Source: Rhodospirillales bacterium
GTDB lineage: Bacteria; Pseudomonadota; Alphaproteobacteria; BOG-932; Roseiterribacteraceae
Direction: 5' to 3'
NCBI GenBank assembly: GCA_028291365.1
Contig: JAQGIE010000167.1
Span: forward strand, 1-64,000
DNA: 64,000 nt
The notes below the pieces were generated by a model. It made no database searches, was not told where the DNA came from, and worked only from the letters and a program-made list of their open reading frames with translations. Made by a program: the position numbers and the translations under genes. Shown one piece after another: positions 1 through 10,317 of the stretch. The first letter of the stretch is position 1. Each line of letters starts with the position of its first letter.

Positions 1-1
1 C

Positions 2-418
2 GCCAAGAGCGAGGGCGCTGCCGCGGTCGTGATCTCGGCCGCGATCGAATCCGAAGTGGCGCAGCTCGGCGGCGACGACCAGCGCGAATTCCTCGAATCG
101 CTCGGCCTCGCCGAGCCGGGCCTCAACAAGGTGATCCGCGCCGGTTACACGCTGCTCGACCTGATCACCTTCTTCACCGTCGGCCCGAAAGAAGCGCGCG
201 CCTGGACCGTGCACCGTCACGCCCGCGCGCCTGAATCAGCCGGCGTGATTCACACCGACTTCGAACGTGGTTTCATCCGCGCCGAGACGATCGCCTACGA
301 AGATTTCATCGCGCTGGGCGGCGAACAGGGTGCCAAGGAAGCGGGCAAGATGCGCGCCGAAGGCAAGGAGTACGTGGTGCAGGACGGTGACGTGCTGCAT
401 TTCCGCTTTAACGTTTGA
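2..418 (+). CDS. ychF: Redox-regulated ATPase YchF, C-terminal (TGS/DUF933) part, truncated by window start
   Basis: Frame open from window start; [14 protein letters not shown]...[22 protein letters not shown]...[18 protein letters not shown] is the YchF C-terminal signature. Confidence 0.95.
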   Translation, partial: AKSEGAAAVVISAAIESEVAQLGGDDQREFLESLGLAEPGLNKVIRAGYTLLDLITFFTVGPKEARAWTVHRHARAPESAGVIHTDFERGFIRAETIAYEDFIALGGEQGAKEAGKMRAEGKEYVVQDGDVLHFRFNV

Positions 419-484
419 AGACGCCTGTGCGCCGCGTCTGAAACGACGCCGGTCGCGCGATCGCGACCGGCGCTTTCGTTTCGC

Positions 485-2542
485 TTACGACTTCTTCGGT
501 ACCGGTTCGGCCTCGACATGCGCTTTCAGGGCCGCATCGAGCCCTTCGATCAGCGCTGACCCTTCCAGCACCTGGATCGTCGAGCCCTTGAGCGACGCCG
601 ACGTGATCGGTTCGGCGCGGCCACCGAGACAGCGTTTGAGGAATCCCTCCGAGACCGCGTTGAACGAGATGTTGTTCGGCGGCCGAGCGAAGCCGTGGCC
701 CTCGTCGGGATAGAGCACGTAGGTCACGGGAATCGACTTGGCCTTCATCGCCGCGACCATCTGATCCGATTCCGCTTTCGCGACGCGCGGATCATTGGCG
801 CCCTGGCCGACCAGCAGTGGCTTCTTGATCTTGTCGGCCTGGTAGAGCGGCGAACTCGATTTAAGCGCCGCGCGTCCCTGTTCGGTGTCGGGATTGCCCA
901 TCGCTTTATGGAATTGCGCTCTGCCCGCTTCCCAGTAGAGCGGAATCGACTTGAGCAAGGTTTCAAGATTGGACGGGCCGACGATATCGACGCCGCATGC
1001 CCACAGATCCGGATCGCGCGTGACGCCGGCGAGCGTCGCGTAGCCGCCGTAGCTGCCGCCCATGATCGCGACCTTGGCCGGGTCGGCGATCTTCTCCTTC
1101 ACCGCCCAGGCGACCGCATCGTTGAGGTCGTCCTGCATGGCGCGCATCCACTGCATGTCGCCAGCGCTGACGAAGCTTTTTCCAAAGCCGGTCGACGAAC
1201 GGTAATTCACGCTCAGCACCGCGTAGCCGCGATTGGCGAGCCATTGATGGTAGCTGTTGTAGCCGAACGCATCGCGCGCCCACGGGCCGCCATGCACGAA
1301 CATCACCAGCGGCAGTGGCTTATCGGGCTTGCCCGCGCTGTGCGTGTCGCTGTCTTTCGGCAAGCTCAGATAAGAAACCAGATTGAGACCGTCGCGCGAC
1401 TTGAGCACCACCGGATGCATGCGCGTCAACGGCGCGCTGGCGAGTGCGGGCCGCGCTTCGAACAACTTGGTCAGCGTCTTCTTGGTTCGGTCATAGAGAT
1501 AGGTCGTGCCCGGCTTGACGTCGCTGCCGGCACCGATCACCCACAAATTTCCGTCTTCGGTGCGCGAACCGACGCCCCAGTCGCCAAGATCCTGCTTGGC
1601 GAGGAAATCGAGATCCGCCTGGTAATGCGGGTCGAGCGCCTTCCAGCTCGGCCGGTCGTAATTGATCGAATAGGCGACCGGTTCGCCGGTCTCGGGATCG
1701 CCGATCGTGCCGCCGATGTCGGTGCGCGCATCTTCGGCCAGGAGTTTTTCCGTGCCGGTCTTGAGTTCGATCCGCTTGAGCGCGCCGGTATCGCGCCCGC
1801 GACTGTCGCGCAGGAGCAGCGCATCGCCGGCGCGGTTCAGGCCGATCGGTCCCGACACGCGCGCATCATCGGCACCGAACGCGATCCAGGTTTCCCAGGT
1901 ACCGTCCGGCTTTTTGCGCAGCAGTTCCTCGGCGCTGCTCGGCAGCGTCTTCACCGCCAAAGGCGCTTCGAAATCCTCGCCAGCGATGAAGCCGGCGAAG
2001 CCGGGATTTTCGGCAACGACTTTCATTTCGCCGCTGGCGAGATTGACGCGCACTAGGTCGGGATATTTCGGATCGCGCTTGTTGATCGTCAGCAGGATCT
2101 CGTCACGGATCTTCCGGCTGGTGCGGACGAGGTCCGCGCGCACATTGTCGAACGGCGTCAGGTCGCGTTCGCTCTTGTCGACCACGTCGACGCTGTAGAC
2201 GTGGTAATTCTCGTTGCCGCCCTTGTCCTGCAGATAGACGAGGTGGCGGCCGTCATAGCTCCACGCATAGGTGCGGATGCCGCGCACCGCATCCTTGGTC
2301 ACGGCCGCGCCCTGGTCGGGCGTGCCGATCGGCGCCACCCACACATTGAGCACGCCGTTCACGGGCGCCAACCACGACAGATATTTGCCGTCGGGACTGA
2401 TGCGGCCCTGCGTCTTGGCCGGGTTGCCGAACAGCGCTTCGCGCGGGATCAGCGGAGGCTCGGCGGCGCTGGCGGCGATGGCGGTGACGCCGATCGTCGC
2501 GGCCAGAAGCAGCGCGGTGTATGTCGCAGCGGTTCGGATCAC
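485..2542 (-). CDS. S9 family (prolyl oligopeptidase-like) peptidase with signal peptide
   Basis: Beta-propeller N-terminus, GGSYGGYATL nucleophile motif, C-terminal DEGHGF; GTG start at 2542 (VIRTAATYTALLLAAT signal peptide) preferred over the ORF-track start. Confidence 0.9.
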   Translation of the reverse strand: MIRTAATYTALLLAATIGVTAIAASAAEPPLIPREALFGNPAKTQGRISPDGKYLSWLAPVNGVLNVWVAPIGTPDQGAAVTKDAVRGIRTYAWSYDGRHLVYLQDKGGNENYHVYSVDVVDKSERDLTPFDNVRADLVRTSRKIRDEILLTINKRDPKYPDLVRVNLASGEMKVVAENPGFAGFIAGEDFEAPLAVKTLPSSAEELLRKKPDGTWETWIAFGADDARVSGPIGLNRAGDALLLRDSRGRDTGALKRIELKTGTEKLLAEDARTDIGGTIGDPETGEPVAYSINYDRPSWKALDPHYQADLDFLAKQDLGDWGVGSRTEDGNLWVIGAGSDVKPGTTYLYDRTKKTLTKLFEARPALASAPLTRMHPVVLKSRDGLNLVSYLSLPKDSDTHSAGKPDKPLPLVMFVHGGPWARDAFGYNSYHQWLANRGYAVLSVNYRSSTGFGKSFVSAGDMQWMRAMQDDLNDAVAWAVKEKIADPAKVAIMGGSYGGYATLAGVTRDPDLWACGVDIVGPSNLETLLKSIPLYWEAGRAQFHKAMGNPDTEQGRAALKSSSPLYQADKIKKPLLVGQGANDPRVAKAESDQMVAAMKAKSIPVTYVLYPDEGHGFARPPNNISFNAVSEGFLKRCLGGRAEPITSASLKGSTIQVLEGSALIEGLDAALKAHVEAEPVPKKS

Positions 2543-2612
2543 GCAGGTTCTCCCATTCTTCGAATTGGCGCACGATGGTGCGTCGGCCGCTGGGCTGTGC
2601 CAAGCTTGTTGG

Positions 2613-3281
2613 ATGACGACGATCACCCTGACGGCGGGGGACGGACACAGCTTCGCCGCCTATCGCGCCGATCCGCCTGCTTCGCCACGCGGTTCGCTGG
2701 TCGTGCTGCAGGAAATCTTCGGCGTTAACCCGCATATCCGCCGCGTCTGCGACGGCTTCGCGGCCGAGGGGTATGTTGCAGTCGCACCTGCTTTGTTCGA
2801 CCGCGCCCAACGCGGCGTTGAACTTGGCTACGATGAGGCTGGTTTTGCCAAAGGCCGCGAACTGGTCGGCGCCGTCGGCATGGACGGACCGGCGCGCGAC
2901 ATCGCGGCGACGGTCGCGTCGCTGTCCGGCAAAATCGGCGTCGTGGGCTATTGCTGGGGCGGCGGACTCGCCTGGCTTGCCGCGGCGCGCGTGCCCGGGA
3001 TCGCTGCGTCGGTCGGCTATTACGGACGATTGATCGCGACCAGCTTGCTGGACGAGATTCCGCGCGCGCCGATGATCCTGCATTATGGCGAACACGACCC
3101 GCACATTCCGATGAGCGACGTCGAGAAGGTGCGCGCCGCGCATCCCGAAATGGCGATCTTCACCTACGATGCCGGCCACGGTTTCAACTGTGAGGATCGC
3201 GCCGACTTCAATCCGGACGCTGCGACCTTGGCGCGCGCGCGGACCTTGGCTTTCCTGCATGACAAGATTGGATGGCGATGA
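2613..3281 (+). CDS. Dienelactone hydrolase family protein
   Basis: VVLQEIFGVNPHIR, GVVGYCWGGGLAW (Cys nucleophile), DAGHGFNC; ATG at 2613. Confidence 0.92.
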   Translation: MTTITLTAGDGHSFAAYRADPPASPRGSLVVLQEIFGVNPHIRRVCDGFAAEGYVAVAPALFDRAQRGVELGYDEAGFAKGRELVGAVGMDGPARDIAATVASLSGKIGVVGYCWGGGLAWLAAARVPGIAASVGYYGRLIATSLLDEIPRAPMILHYGEHDPHIPMSDVEKVRAAHPEMAIFTYDAGHGFNCEDRADFNPDAATLARARTLAFLHDKIGWR

Positions 3282-3676
3282 CCGACCTGGGCGACCTGAT
3301 CCGGATGCTTGGCGAAATCCAGGGCGGCATGGACCGGCTGGGTGGCCAGACGACCAAACTCGGCGAACTCGCCGCCGCGGCGCACGACCGCTCGGACGGT
3401 TTGATGCAGCAGAATCTCGCCTTGCTGTCGCTGGTGGTCGTGTCGTTGCGTCTCGCCGCCGACACGCGACCGGACGGCTTGCAGATCGTGCTGTCGCGCA
3501 TCGAAGAAGCGGCCGCGGTTCTGCCCGACGATCCGCCGATGCCCGCGGCGCGGCAGATCTTTGATCGGGTCAGCGATATTCTCCGCGCCTCGGGTGGGAT
3601 CCCCGCCAAAGCGCCGAAATTCGAGCTCGTGAAGGGCGGCAAGGAAGCGCCGCCGGATGACGGGGATGAGCGATGA
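3272..3676 (+). CDS. Hypothetical protein (134 aa)
   Basis: ORF in tandem with small overlaps to both neighbours. Confidence 0.6.
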   Translation: MAMTDLGDLIRMLGEIQGGMDRLGGQTTKLGELAAAAHDRSDGLMQQNLALLSLVVVSLRLAADTRPDGLQIVLSRIEEAAAVLPDDPPMPAARQIFDRVSDILRASGGIPAKAPKFELVKGGKEAPPDDGDER

Positions 3677-4029
3677 GACTCAGCGATCAGGCCCTGCTCA
3701 TGGCGATGGGCGGCACGCTGTTGGGCGCTTGCGTCTACGCTCTCTCGAGCGAGATCCGCGCGCGCCTCCTTCACCGGCTGCAGCCGCGCCTCGATCGCGG
3801 CGAACCGATCCTGCATGCGGGACCGTTCATCCGGCTGTGCTGCATCCTCATCGAGCTGAGCGGATTTGGCGTCGGCCAATGGGTGCTCTATGCCGGCCTG
3901 TACGGGCTCGACGAGCTGAGCTTGATTCCGGTGCTTGAACTGATGGCCGCGTCGCTCGTGCCGCTGCTCGGCGGCATCTTCATCGCGACCGGCTTTGCGC
4001 GCGCCTTCCGCGGCTACGCGCCGACGTAA
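3673..4029 (+). CDS. Hypothetical membrane protein (118 aa)
   Basis: ATGA overlap with upstream ORF; hydrophobic segments. Confidence 0.6.
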   Translation: MRLSDQALLMAMGGTLLGACVYALSSEIRARLLHRLQPRLDRGEPILHAGPFIRLCCILIELSGFGVGQWVLYAGLYGLDELSLIPVLELMAASLVPLLGGIFIATGFARAFRGYAPT

Positions 4030-4040
4030 TTTCTAGCCGC

Positions 4041-4241
4041 TCAGTAGCTGCGTTCGAAGCCGGGCAGCGATTTCGATCCCGGCCCCATGACGAACCAGCC
4101 GACGAAGCCCAACACCGGCACCGCCAGCACCGCCATCCAGAAGATCTTCTCGCCGCGGGTCGCGGTGGTTTGCAGCGTCGACACGGCGCCCCATGCGGTC
4201 AGCAACAGCCAGGCGACGATTCCGAGTTCAAGCATGTCCAT
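4041..4241 (-). CDS. Small membrane protein, PLD nuclease N-terminal-like
   Basis: 66 aa with two TM-like segments (LELGIVAWLLLTAWGAV, MAVLAVPVLGFVGWFVMGPGSK). Confidence 0.6.
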   Translation of the reverse strand: MDMLELGIVAWLLLTAWGAVSTLQTTATRGEKIFWMAVLAVPVLGFVGWFVMGPGSKSLPGFERSY

Positions 4242-4403
4242 CGGTGGGATTCCTTCCGGTGCGCGAACGCGACGTTGCGAGGCCCGGTTCCGGCGCCGCG
4301 TGCATCAGAAATGGGAAAAATTCCCACGTTAATCTATTCGGTTGTAACGGGCGAGCTGGACTCTCGTCAAGCTCCCGCGCTGCAACATCCCTGTGACGCC
4401 TCC

Positions 4404-4961
4404 TCAAAACCCCGCGAAGCTCTGTAAAAATACTTGCTCGTCTTCGGTCGAAACGCGGCCCAATGCCGTGTTGCGGTGAGGGAAACGGCCGAACCGTTCG
4501 ATAATTTCCCGGTGCTGCAACGCATAACGCTCGTGCTCACCGACGTTCGGACGGAGCCCGAGGAACAGCGCCACCGCCCGGTTCTGGTCGGCCACGGACT
4601 CGCTGTGGCTGAACGGCAGATAGAAGAAGACCCGGCGCTCGGACGGCTGGGTCATGTCGAAGCCGCGCGCCAACGAAGCCTCGGCAATGCGGCGGGCTTT
4701 CGCGTCGGTGGCAAAGGCGCGTCCGGTGCCGCGGAAAATATTCCGGGGCAGCTGGTCCAGCGCGAGGACCAGCGCCAGGGCGCCAGGGGAGTCGTGGATC
4801 CAGCCATCGAGCACGCCGGAAGCGGCTTTCTCGTGCAGCGCGCCGAAGCGCTGACGCAGCAGCGCGTCGAAACCGGGATCCGCGTCGAACCAGCGCGACG
4901 GTCCGGCCTCGTCGAACCAGAAGCGCAGCAATTCTCCCGAATCAGCTAGACTATCGGCCAC
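4404..4961 (-). CDS. DUF924 family protein
   Basis: ELLRFWFDE, LALDQLPRNIFRGTGRAFATD, FFYLPFSHSE; start probably GTG at 4961. Confidence 0.88.
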   Translation of the reverse strand: MADSLADSGELLRFWFDEAGPSRWFDADPGFDALLRQRFGALHEKAASGVLDGWIHDSPGALALVLALDQLPRNIFRGTGRAFATDAKARRIAEASLARGFDMTQPSERRVFFYLPFSHSESVADQNRAVALFLGLRPNVGEHERYALQHREIIERFGRFPHRNTALGRVSTEDEQVFLQSFAGF

Positions 4962-4964
4962 ACC

Positions 4965-5516
4965 ATGCGCGGTCACGTGTCCGTCCTCCTCCTGGGGCTC
5001 GCCCTGATCTCGACGCTGGGCGGCTGCGCCGGCGACCGTGCGCCGGCATCGGCGCGAGTTGCGGCGAATGAGCTGCCGACGCCGGTCCAGTGCGTGCCCT
5101 TCGTGCGTGAAATCACCGGCATCGAAATTTACGGCGATGCCGATACCTGGTGGGGCAGCGCCGCCGCCAAACACTATATGCGGGGATCGGTGCCGCAAGT
5201 CGGATCGGTGCTGGTGCTTCGCGCCAGCGATCGCCTGCGGGTCGGCCATATCGCGGCGGTGCGTCAGATCGTCGGGCCGCGCGAAATCCGCGTCACGCAT
5301 TCCAACTGGGGCGGCGACGAGGCGACGCGACGTCTCGTGCACGACGCGATGCCGGTGCTCGACGTGTCCCCCAACAACGACTGGTCGCAGACACGCTTCT
5401 GGAACAACGCAACCAAGAGTTGGGGTGCGATCTATCCCGCGCACGGCTTCATCTATCCGAGCAAGGAAAGCGAACGGCGCAACGCGCCGGTCCCGAGCGG
5501 CACGCCGACCTCATAA
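4965..5516 (+). CDS. CHAP-domain putative lipoprotein
   Basis: Lipobox-like LISTLGGCAG; QCVPFVREITGI ... GHIAAVRQI ... VTHSNWGG. Confidence 0.8.
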   Translation: MRGHVSVLLLGLALISTLGGCAGDRAPASARVAANELPTPVQCVPFVREITGIEIYGDADTWWGSAAAKHYMRGSVPQVGSVLVLRASDRLRVGHIAAVRQIVGPREIRVTHSNWGGDEATRRLVHDAMPVLDVSPNNDWSQTRFWNNATKSWGAIYPAHGFIYPSKESERRNAPVPSGTPTS

Positions 5517-5632
5517 CGCGGCGAAAAAGTGGCAGTACCGGAACTGCCGCCCAAAAACCGGTGTTCACCCTATGGCAGCCGTAAAGGCCGCCGACACTCG
5601 GGATATTCCACACACTGAATTGGGGCGAGGGG

Positions 5633-7036
5633 ATGAGCCTCATCGTCGTTTCCAACCGCGTAGCTTCGCCGACCAAGGGCGCAGCTCCGGGCGGACTCGC
5701 AGCGGCGTTGCTGCAGGGTATCCAACGTTCCGGCGGACTCTGGTTCGGCTGGAGTGGCGCAACCGTGGTCGACGCGAACGAGGCCTATCGTCCCTCGGTG
5801 GTGAAAACCGACAAGGCTGAATTCGTCACCATCGATTATCCGCTGGGTGCATTCGACGGCTTCTACAACGGCATGGCGAACGCCGCCTTGTGGCCGATCA
5901 TGCACAACCGTCCCGACCTGATGGTCTTCGAGGACCGGTTCTTCGATGACTATGTCGAGATCAATCGCCGCACCGCCGAGGCGCTGGCGCGCTTCGTCCA
6001 GGTCAATTCCATTCTGTGGATCCACGACTATCACTTCCTGATGCTGGCGCACTTTCTGCGCGAGCGCGGCGTGAAACAGCCGATCGGGTTCTTCTTCCAT
6101 ACGCCGTTCGCGTCGCGCGCCTCGATCGAGTGCCTGCCGCGCCACACGCAGCTGTTCGAAAAGCTGCTCGCCTACGACCTGATCGGCTTCCAGACGCAGG
6201 AAGACATGGATGCCTTCCATGACTATGCGGTCAGCAGCCTGGGCGCGACGACCCAGCAGACCAACGTGCTGGAACTCGCGGGCCACGCCATCCGGCTCTC
6301 GGTGTTCCCGGTTGGAATCGACGTCGACGACTATGCGCGCATGGCCGACAGCGGCGACACCAACCCGTCGATCGCGCTGCTGCGCCGCGCGCTGAGCGAG
6401 ATCAACACGGTGATCGGCGTCGACCGGCTCGACTATTCCAAGGGCCTGCCGCAACGCTTCGCCGCCTATGACCGTCTGCTGACCGACCATCCCGAGCGCA
6501 AGGGCACGGTGCAGTTCCTGCAGATCGCGCCGCCCACGCGCAGCGACGTGCCGGCCTATCAGCTTTTGCGCAACCAGCTTGCCGGCATGGCGGGTGACAT
6601 CAACGCGCGCTGGTCGACGCCGACCTGGACGCCGATCCGCTACGTCAATGAAAGCTACAGTCCGCGTGCGCTGGCCGCGTTCTTCCGTGCCAGCCGCGTC
6701 TGCTGCGTGACGCCGTTGCGCGACGGCATGAATCTCGTCGCCAAGGAATATGTCGCGGCCCAGAACCCCGAGGATCCCGGCGTGCTGGTCCTGTCGAACT
6801 TCGCCGGCGCCGCGCGCGAACTCGACGCCGCCTTGACGGTGAACCCCTATGACGTCGGCGCCACCGCGCGCGCGCTCGAACGTGCGCTTTCGATGTCGCA
6901 TGGCGAGCGCCTCGAGCGCTGGATGTCGATGATGGAAACGTTGCGCCGCAACGACGTCGCCGCCTGGTTCGACGGCTTCATCGCGCAGCTCAAACGCACC
7001 CGCGCGCCCGATCGGGTCCTCGTCAAGATCGCCTGA
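5633..7036 (+). CDS. otsA: Alpha,alpha-trehalose-phosphate synthase (UDP/GDP-forming)
   Basis: VSNRV...GGLAAAL, WIHDYHF, FFFHTPF, GVDRLDYSKGLPQR, TPLRDGMNLVAKEYVAAQ. Confidence 0.97.
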   Translation: MSLIVVSNRVASPTKGAAPGGLAAALLQGIQRSGGLWFGWSGATVVDANEAYRPSVVKTDKAEFVTIDYPLGAFDGFYNGMANAALWPIMHNRPDLMVFEDRFFDDYVEINRRTAEALARFVQVNSILWIHDYHFLMLAHFLRERGVKQPIGFFFHTPFASRASIECLPRHTQLFEKLLAYDLIGFQTQEDMDAFHDYAVSSLGATTQQTNVLELAGHAIRLSVFPVGIDVDDYARMADSGDTNPSIALLRRALSEINTVIGVDRLDYSKGLPQRFAAYDRLLTDHPERKGTVQFLQIAPPTRSDVPAYQLLRNQLAGMAGDINARWSTPTWTPIRYVNESYSPRALAAFFRASRVCCVTPLRDGMNLVAKEYVAAQNPEDPGVLVLSNFAGAARELDAALTVNPYDVGATARALERALSMSHGERLERWMSMMETLRRNDVAAWFDGFIAQLKRTRAPDRVLVKIA

Positions 7037-7047
7037 CGGGGTCGCTG

Positions 7048-10000
7048 ATGAATCTGGACGTACCGGCGCAGGCGCCAGCCGCTTCGCAGCGGACCGCGCC
7101 AGCGGCAGCGAAAGCGCCGCTTATCTACAATCTGTTTCCGTTGATCATTGGCGATGTCGACGCGCTGATGGCGCAGATGCCGCGCGTCGCATCGATGGGC
7201 TTTGACACGGTGTTCGTGAATTCGCTGGCCCAGGCCGGCTTCTCGGGCAGCCTCTACGCCATCAAGGAACATCGGCAGCTCGATGCGCGCTTCGGCGGCG
7301 GCGAGTTGCTGCCGGCCTTGAAGCGTCTGGCCGAGGCGGCGTCGCACGCCGGGCTGCGCCTGATGCTCGACCTCGTGATCAATCACACCAGCATCGACAG
7401 TCCGCTGATCGCCGAACATCCGGGCTGGTTCAAGCGCGACGCGTCCGGCGACGTGCTGCGGCCGCGCGCGATCGACCCCGCCGATGCCAGCAAGGTCACC
7501 GTCTGGGGCGACCTCGCCGAGCTGAATTATGATGACCCGACGGCGCGCGCCGAGCTCACCGATTATTGGCGCGCCTATCTGCGCGAGCTGATCGCGGCGG
7601 GCGTGCGCGGCATCCGTGCCGACGCCGCCTATAAAGTCCCCGCCGACGTGTGGCGAAGCCTGCTCGAAGATGCGCGCACGCAGGCGGGCGACGTGATGTT
7701 CGTCGCCGAAACGCTGGGCTGCACGCTGGAACAGGTCGATCAGCTGGCGCCCGCCGGCTTCGACTTCCTGTTCAACTCGGTCAAGTGGTGGGACCTGCAC
7801 GCGCCGTGGGCAATCGAGCAGCACGAACGGTTCCGCCGCATCGCGCCGACCATCGGCTTTCCCGAAAGCCACGACACGCCGCGCCTGATCGAAGAGCTGC
7901 ACCTGACCGATCCGGCGTTGGTGCGGCGCGCCTATCTGCAGCGCTGGGCGCTGACGCTGGCCTTCTCGACCGGCGGGTTGCTGCCGGTCGGTTACGAGTT
8001 CGGCTTTCGCCGCGCGCTCGACGTGGTGCAGTCGCGCCCGTGGCCGCGCGAAACGCCCGCCTTCGACCTGTCCGACGATCTCGCCGCGATCAACCGGGCC
8101 GCTTCCGCGATCCCGGCGCTGCAGCAGGACGGGAAGCTGCGCCGCGTCGAGCTTGGCGGCGCGGTCGCGCTGGTGCGCCAAAGCGACGACGGTCGTCATG
8201 CCGCGATCTTCCTGACGCGGTCCGACGGCGGATCGTCGATCGAGGTCGACCGTTTCGCGCTGGCGCGGCTGGTCGACGCGCCCGAGGAATCGTTGCGCGA
8301 TCACACGCCGGGCGACGCCGCCGCGGAAAGGAGCGCGCGGATCACGCTGCCGCCCTACGGCTACCGGCTGTTCGCGCTCGATCGCGGTACGCGCGTCGCG
8401 CAGGGCGAGTACAAGGCGCAACTGCCGGCGGCGCACCATCCCGACTGGTCGCCGCTGGCGCGCGTCGCGATCGAGAATGTCTGGCCCGAACTCGACGGCG
8501 GACGTTTTCCGGTCAAGCAGGTGGTCGGCGACCGGGTCGAAGTATGGGCCGACATTTTCCGCGACGGGCATGACGTGCTCGCCGCGCGCATCCGCTATCG
8601 CCGGCCCGGCGAAGCCGGCTGGCGGTTCGCGCGCCTGTTGCCGTACGACAATGATCGCTGGGCCGGCGACTTCGTGGTCGACCGCCCCGGCCGCTGGTTC
8701 TTCACCATCGAGGCCTGGACCGATCCGTTCGAAAGCTGGCGGCGCGACACGCTGCGGAAAGAGGGGGCGGGGCAGTCGACCGAACTCGAACTTGCCGAAG
8801 GCCGCCTCATCGTCGCGCGCGCACTGCAGGAAGCGACCGGCCCGGCGCGCGAGGCGCTGGCCGCATTGCTCAACCGCGACGTGTCGCTGTTCGATCCCGA
8901 GCTGCGCGAGGCGATGCACGCGATCCAGCCCAAGCGCGATCTCACCGCCTATGAGCGCACGCTCGAAATCACCGTCGACCGCCGGATCGCGCGCTTCGCG
9001 TCCTGGTATGAGCTCTTCCCGCGCAGCCAGGGCACCGATCCGACGCGCGGCTCGACGTTCGACGAGTGCATCGCGCGCCTGCCCGAGATTCGCGATCACG
9101 GCTTCGACGTCGTCTATCTCGTGCCGATCCACCCGATCGGACGCACCAACCGCAAGGGCGCCAACAACGCGCTCACGGCCGGCCCGGATGAACCCGGCAG
9201 CCCGTACGCGATCGGTGCCGCCGAAGGCGGGCACGATGCGGTTCATCCCGATCTCGGCGGCATCGACGGATTCCGCCGCTTCCAGGCTGCTACGCGTGAA
9301 CACGGCATGGAAGTCGCGCTCGACTTCGCCATTCAGTGCTCGCCCGACCATCCTTGGCTGAAGGAGCACAAGGACTGGTTCCCGTGGCGGCCCGACGGTT
9401 CGCTGCGCTATGCCGAGAACCCGCCGAAGAAATACGAGGACATCGTCAACGTCGAATTCTACGGCCCGCATCGGCAGGCGCTGTGGAACGCGCTGCGCGA
9501 CGTGGTGCTGTACTGGGTCTCGGAAGGCGTCAAGATCTTCCGCGTCGACAATCCCCACACCAAGCCGCTGCCCTTCTGGGAGTGGATGATCCGCGAAGTG
9601 CAGGCGCGCGATCCCGACGTGATCTTCCTCTCAGAAGCATTCACGCGGCCCAAGATGATGAAGCGCCTGGCCAAGGCCGGTTTCACGCAGAGCTATACCT
9701 ATTTCACCTGGCGCAACATCAAGGCCGAGCTGATCGAGTACATGCAGGAACTTTCGGGCGTGATGCGCAGCTACTATCGCCCGAACTTCTTCGCCAACAC
9801 GCCCGACATTCTGCCGAAATTCCTGCAGACCAGCGGGCCGGCCGGATTCCGCATCCGCTTCCTGCTCGCCTCGCTGCTGTCGAGCCTTTACGGAATCTAT
9901 AGCGGCTTCGAACTTGCCGAAGCACGCGCGGTGCCGGGCAAGGAGGAATATCTCGACAGCGAGAAGTACCAGTACAAAGTCTGGGACTGGAACCGGCCCG

Positions 10001-10317
10001 GCAACATCAAGCCGCTCATCAAGCGGGTGAATCTGCTGCGCCGGCGCTACAGCGCGCTGCAGGATTTCGCCAATGCGCGTTTCCTGATCGCGAACGATGA
10101 CAACGTGCTCTTCTTCGCCAAGGACGCGCCCGACCGCAGCCACGTCATCTACGCTGCGATCTTGCTCGACCCGCATCGCGGCGTCACCTGCGCCATCGAA
10201 CTGCCGGCGGACACCTATACCGACCTGCTGCGCGACCGCACGGTCGATTTTCAGGAGTGGCCCACCATCACGCTGACCCCCGACGAACCCTGTCTGTTGC
10301 TGCATGCGCCGACCTGA
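7048..10317 (+). CDS. glgE: Maltose-1-phosphate maltosyltransferase (GlgE) with an additional N-terminal GH13 domain
   Basis: N-terminal GH13 with GIRADAAYK / FVAETLG / ESHDTPRL; then GlgE region (GRFPVKQVVGDRVEVWADIFRDGHD, KIFRVDNPHTKPLPFWEW, FLSEAFTRP, FANTPDILP). Confidence 0.95.
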   Translation: MNLDVPAQAPAASQRTAPAAAKAPLIYNLFPLIIGDVDALMAQMPRVASMGFDTVFVNSLAQAGFSGSLYAIKEHRQLDARFGGGELLPALKRLAEAASHAGLRLMLDLVINHTSIDSPLIAEHPGWFKRDASGDVLRPRAIDPADASKVTVWGDLAELNYDDPTARAELTDYWRAYLRELIAAGVRGIRADAAYKVPADVWRSLLEDARTQAGDVMFVAETLGCTLEQVDQLAPAGFDFLFNSVKWWDLHAPWAIEQHERFRRIAPTIGFPESHDTPRLIEELHLTDPALVRRAYLQRWALTLAFSTGGLLPVGYEFGFRRALDVVQSRPWPRETPAFDLSDDLAAINRAASAIPALQQDGKLRRVELGGAVALVRQSDDGRHAAIFLTRSDGGSSIEVDRFALARLVDAPEESLRDHTPGDAAAERSARITLPPYGYRLFALDRGTRVAQGEYKAQLPAAHHPDWSPLARVAIENVWPELDGGRFPVKQVVGDRVEVWADIFRDGHDVLAARIRYRRPGEAGWRFARLLPYDNDRWAGDFVVDRPGRWFFTIEAWTDPFESWRRDTLRKEGAGQSTELELAEGRLIVARALQEATGPAREALAALLNRDVSLFDPELREAMHAIQPKRDLTAYERTLEITVDRRIARFASWYELFPRSQGTDPTRGSTFDECIARLPEIRDHGFDVVYLVPIHPIGRTNRKGANNALTAGPDEPGSPYAIGAAEGGHDAVHPDLGGIDGFRRFQAATREHGMEVALDFAIQCSPDHPWLKEHKDWFPWRPDGSLRYAENPPKKYEDIVNVEFYGPHRQALWNALRDVVLYWVSEGVKIFRVDNPHTKPLPFWEWMIREVQARDPDVIFLSEAFTRPKMMKRLAKAGFTQSYTYFTWRNIKAELIEYMQELSGVMRSYYRPNFFANTPDILPKFLQTSGPAGFRIRFLLASLLSSLYGIYSGFELAEARAVPGKEEYLDSEKYQYKVWDWNRPGNIKPLIKRVNLLRRRYSALQDFANARFLIANDDNVLFFAKDAPDRSHVIYAAILLDPHRGVTCAIELPADTYTDLLRDRTVDFQEWPTITLTPDEPCLLLHAPT

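Noticed and set aside
6847-9558. 903-aa minus-strand ORF opposite otsA/glgE
   Set aside because: Antisense mirror of strongly recognisable genes; Arg/Asp/Gln-rich low-information translation typical of spurious ORFs in high-GC codon-biased DNA
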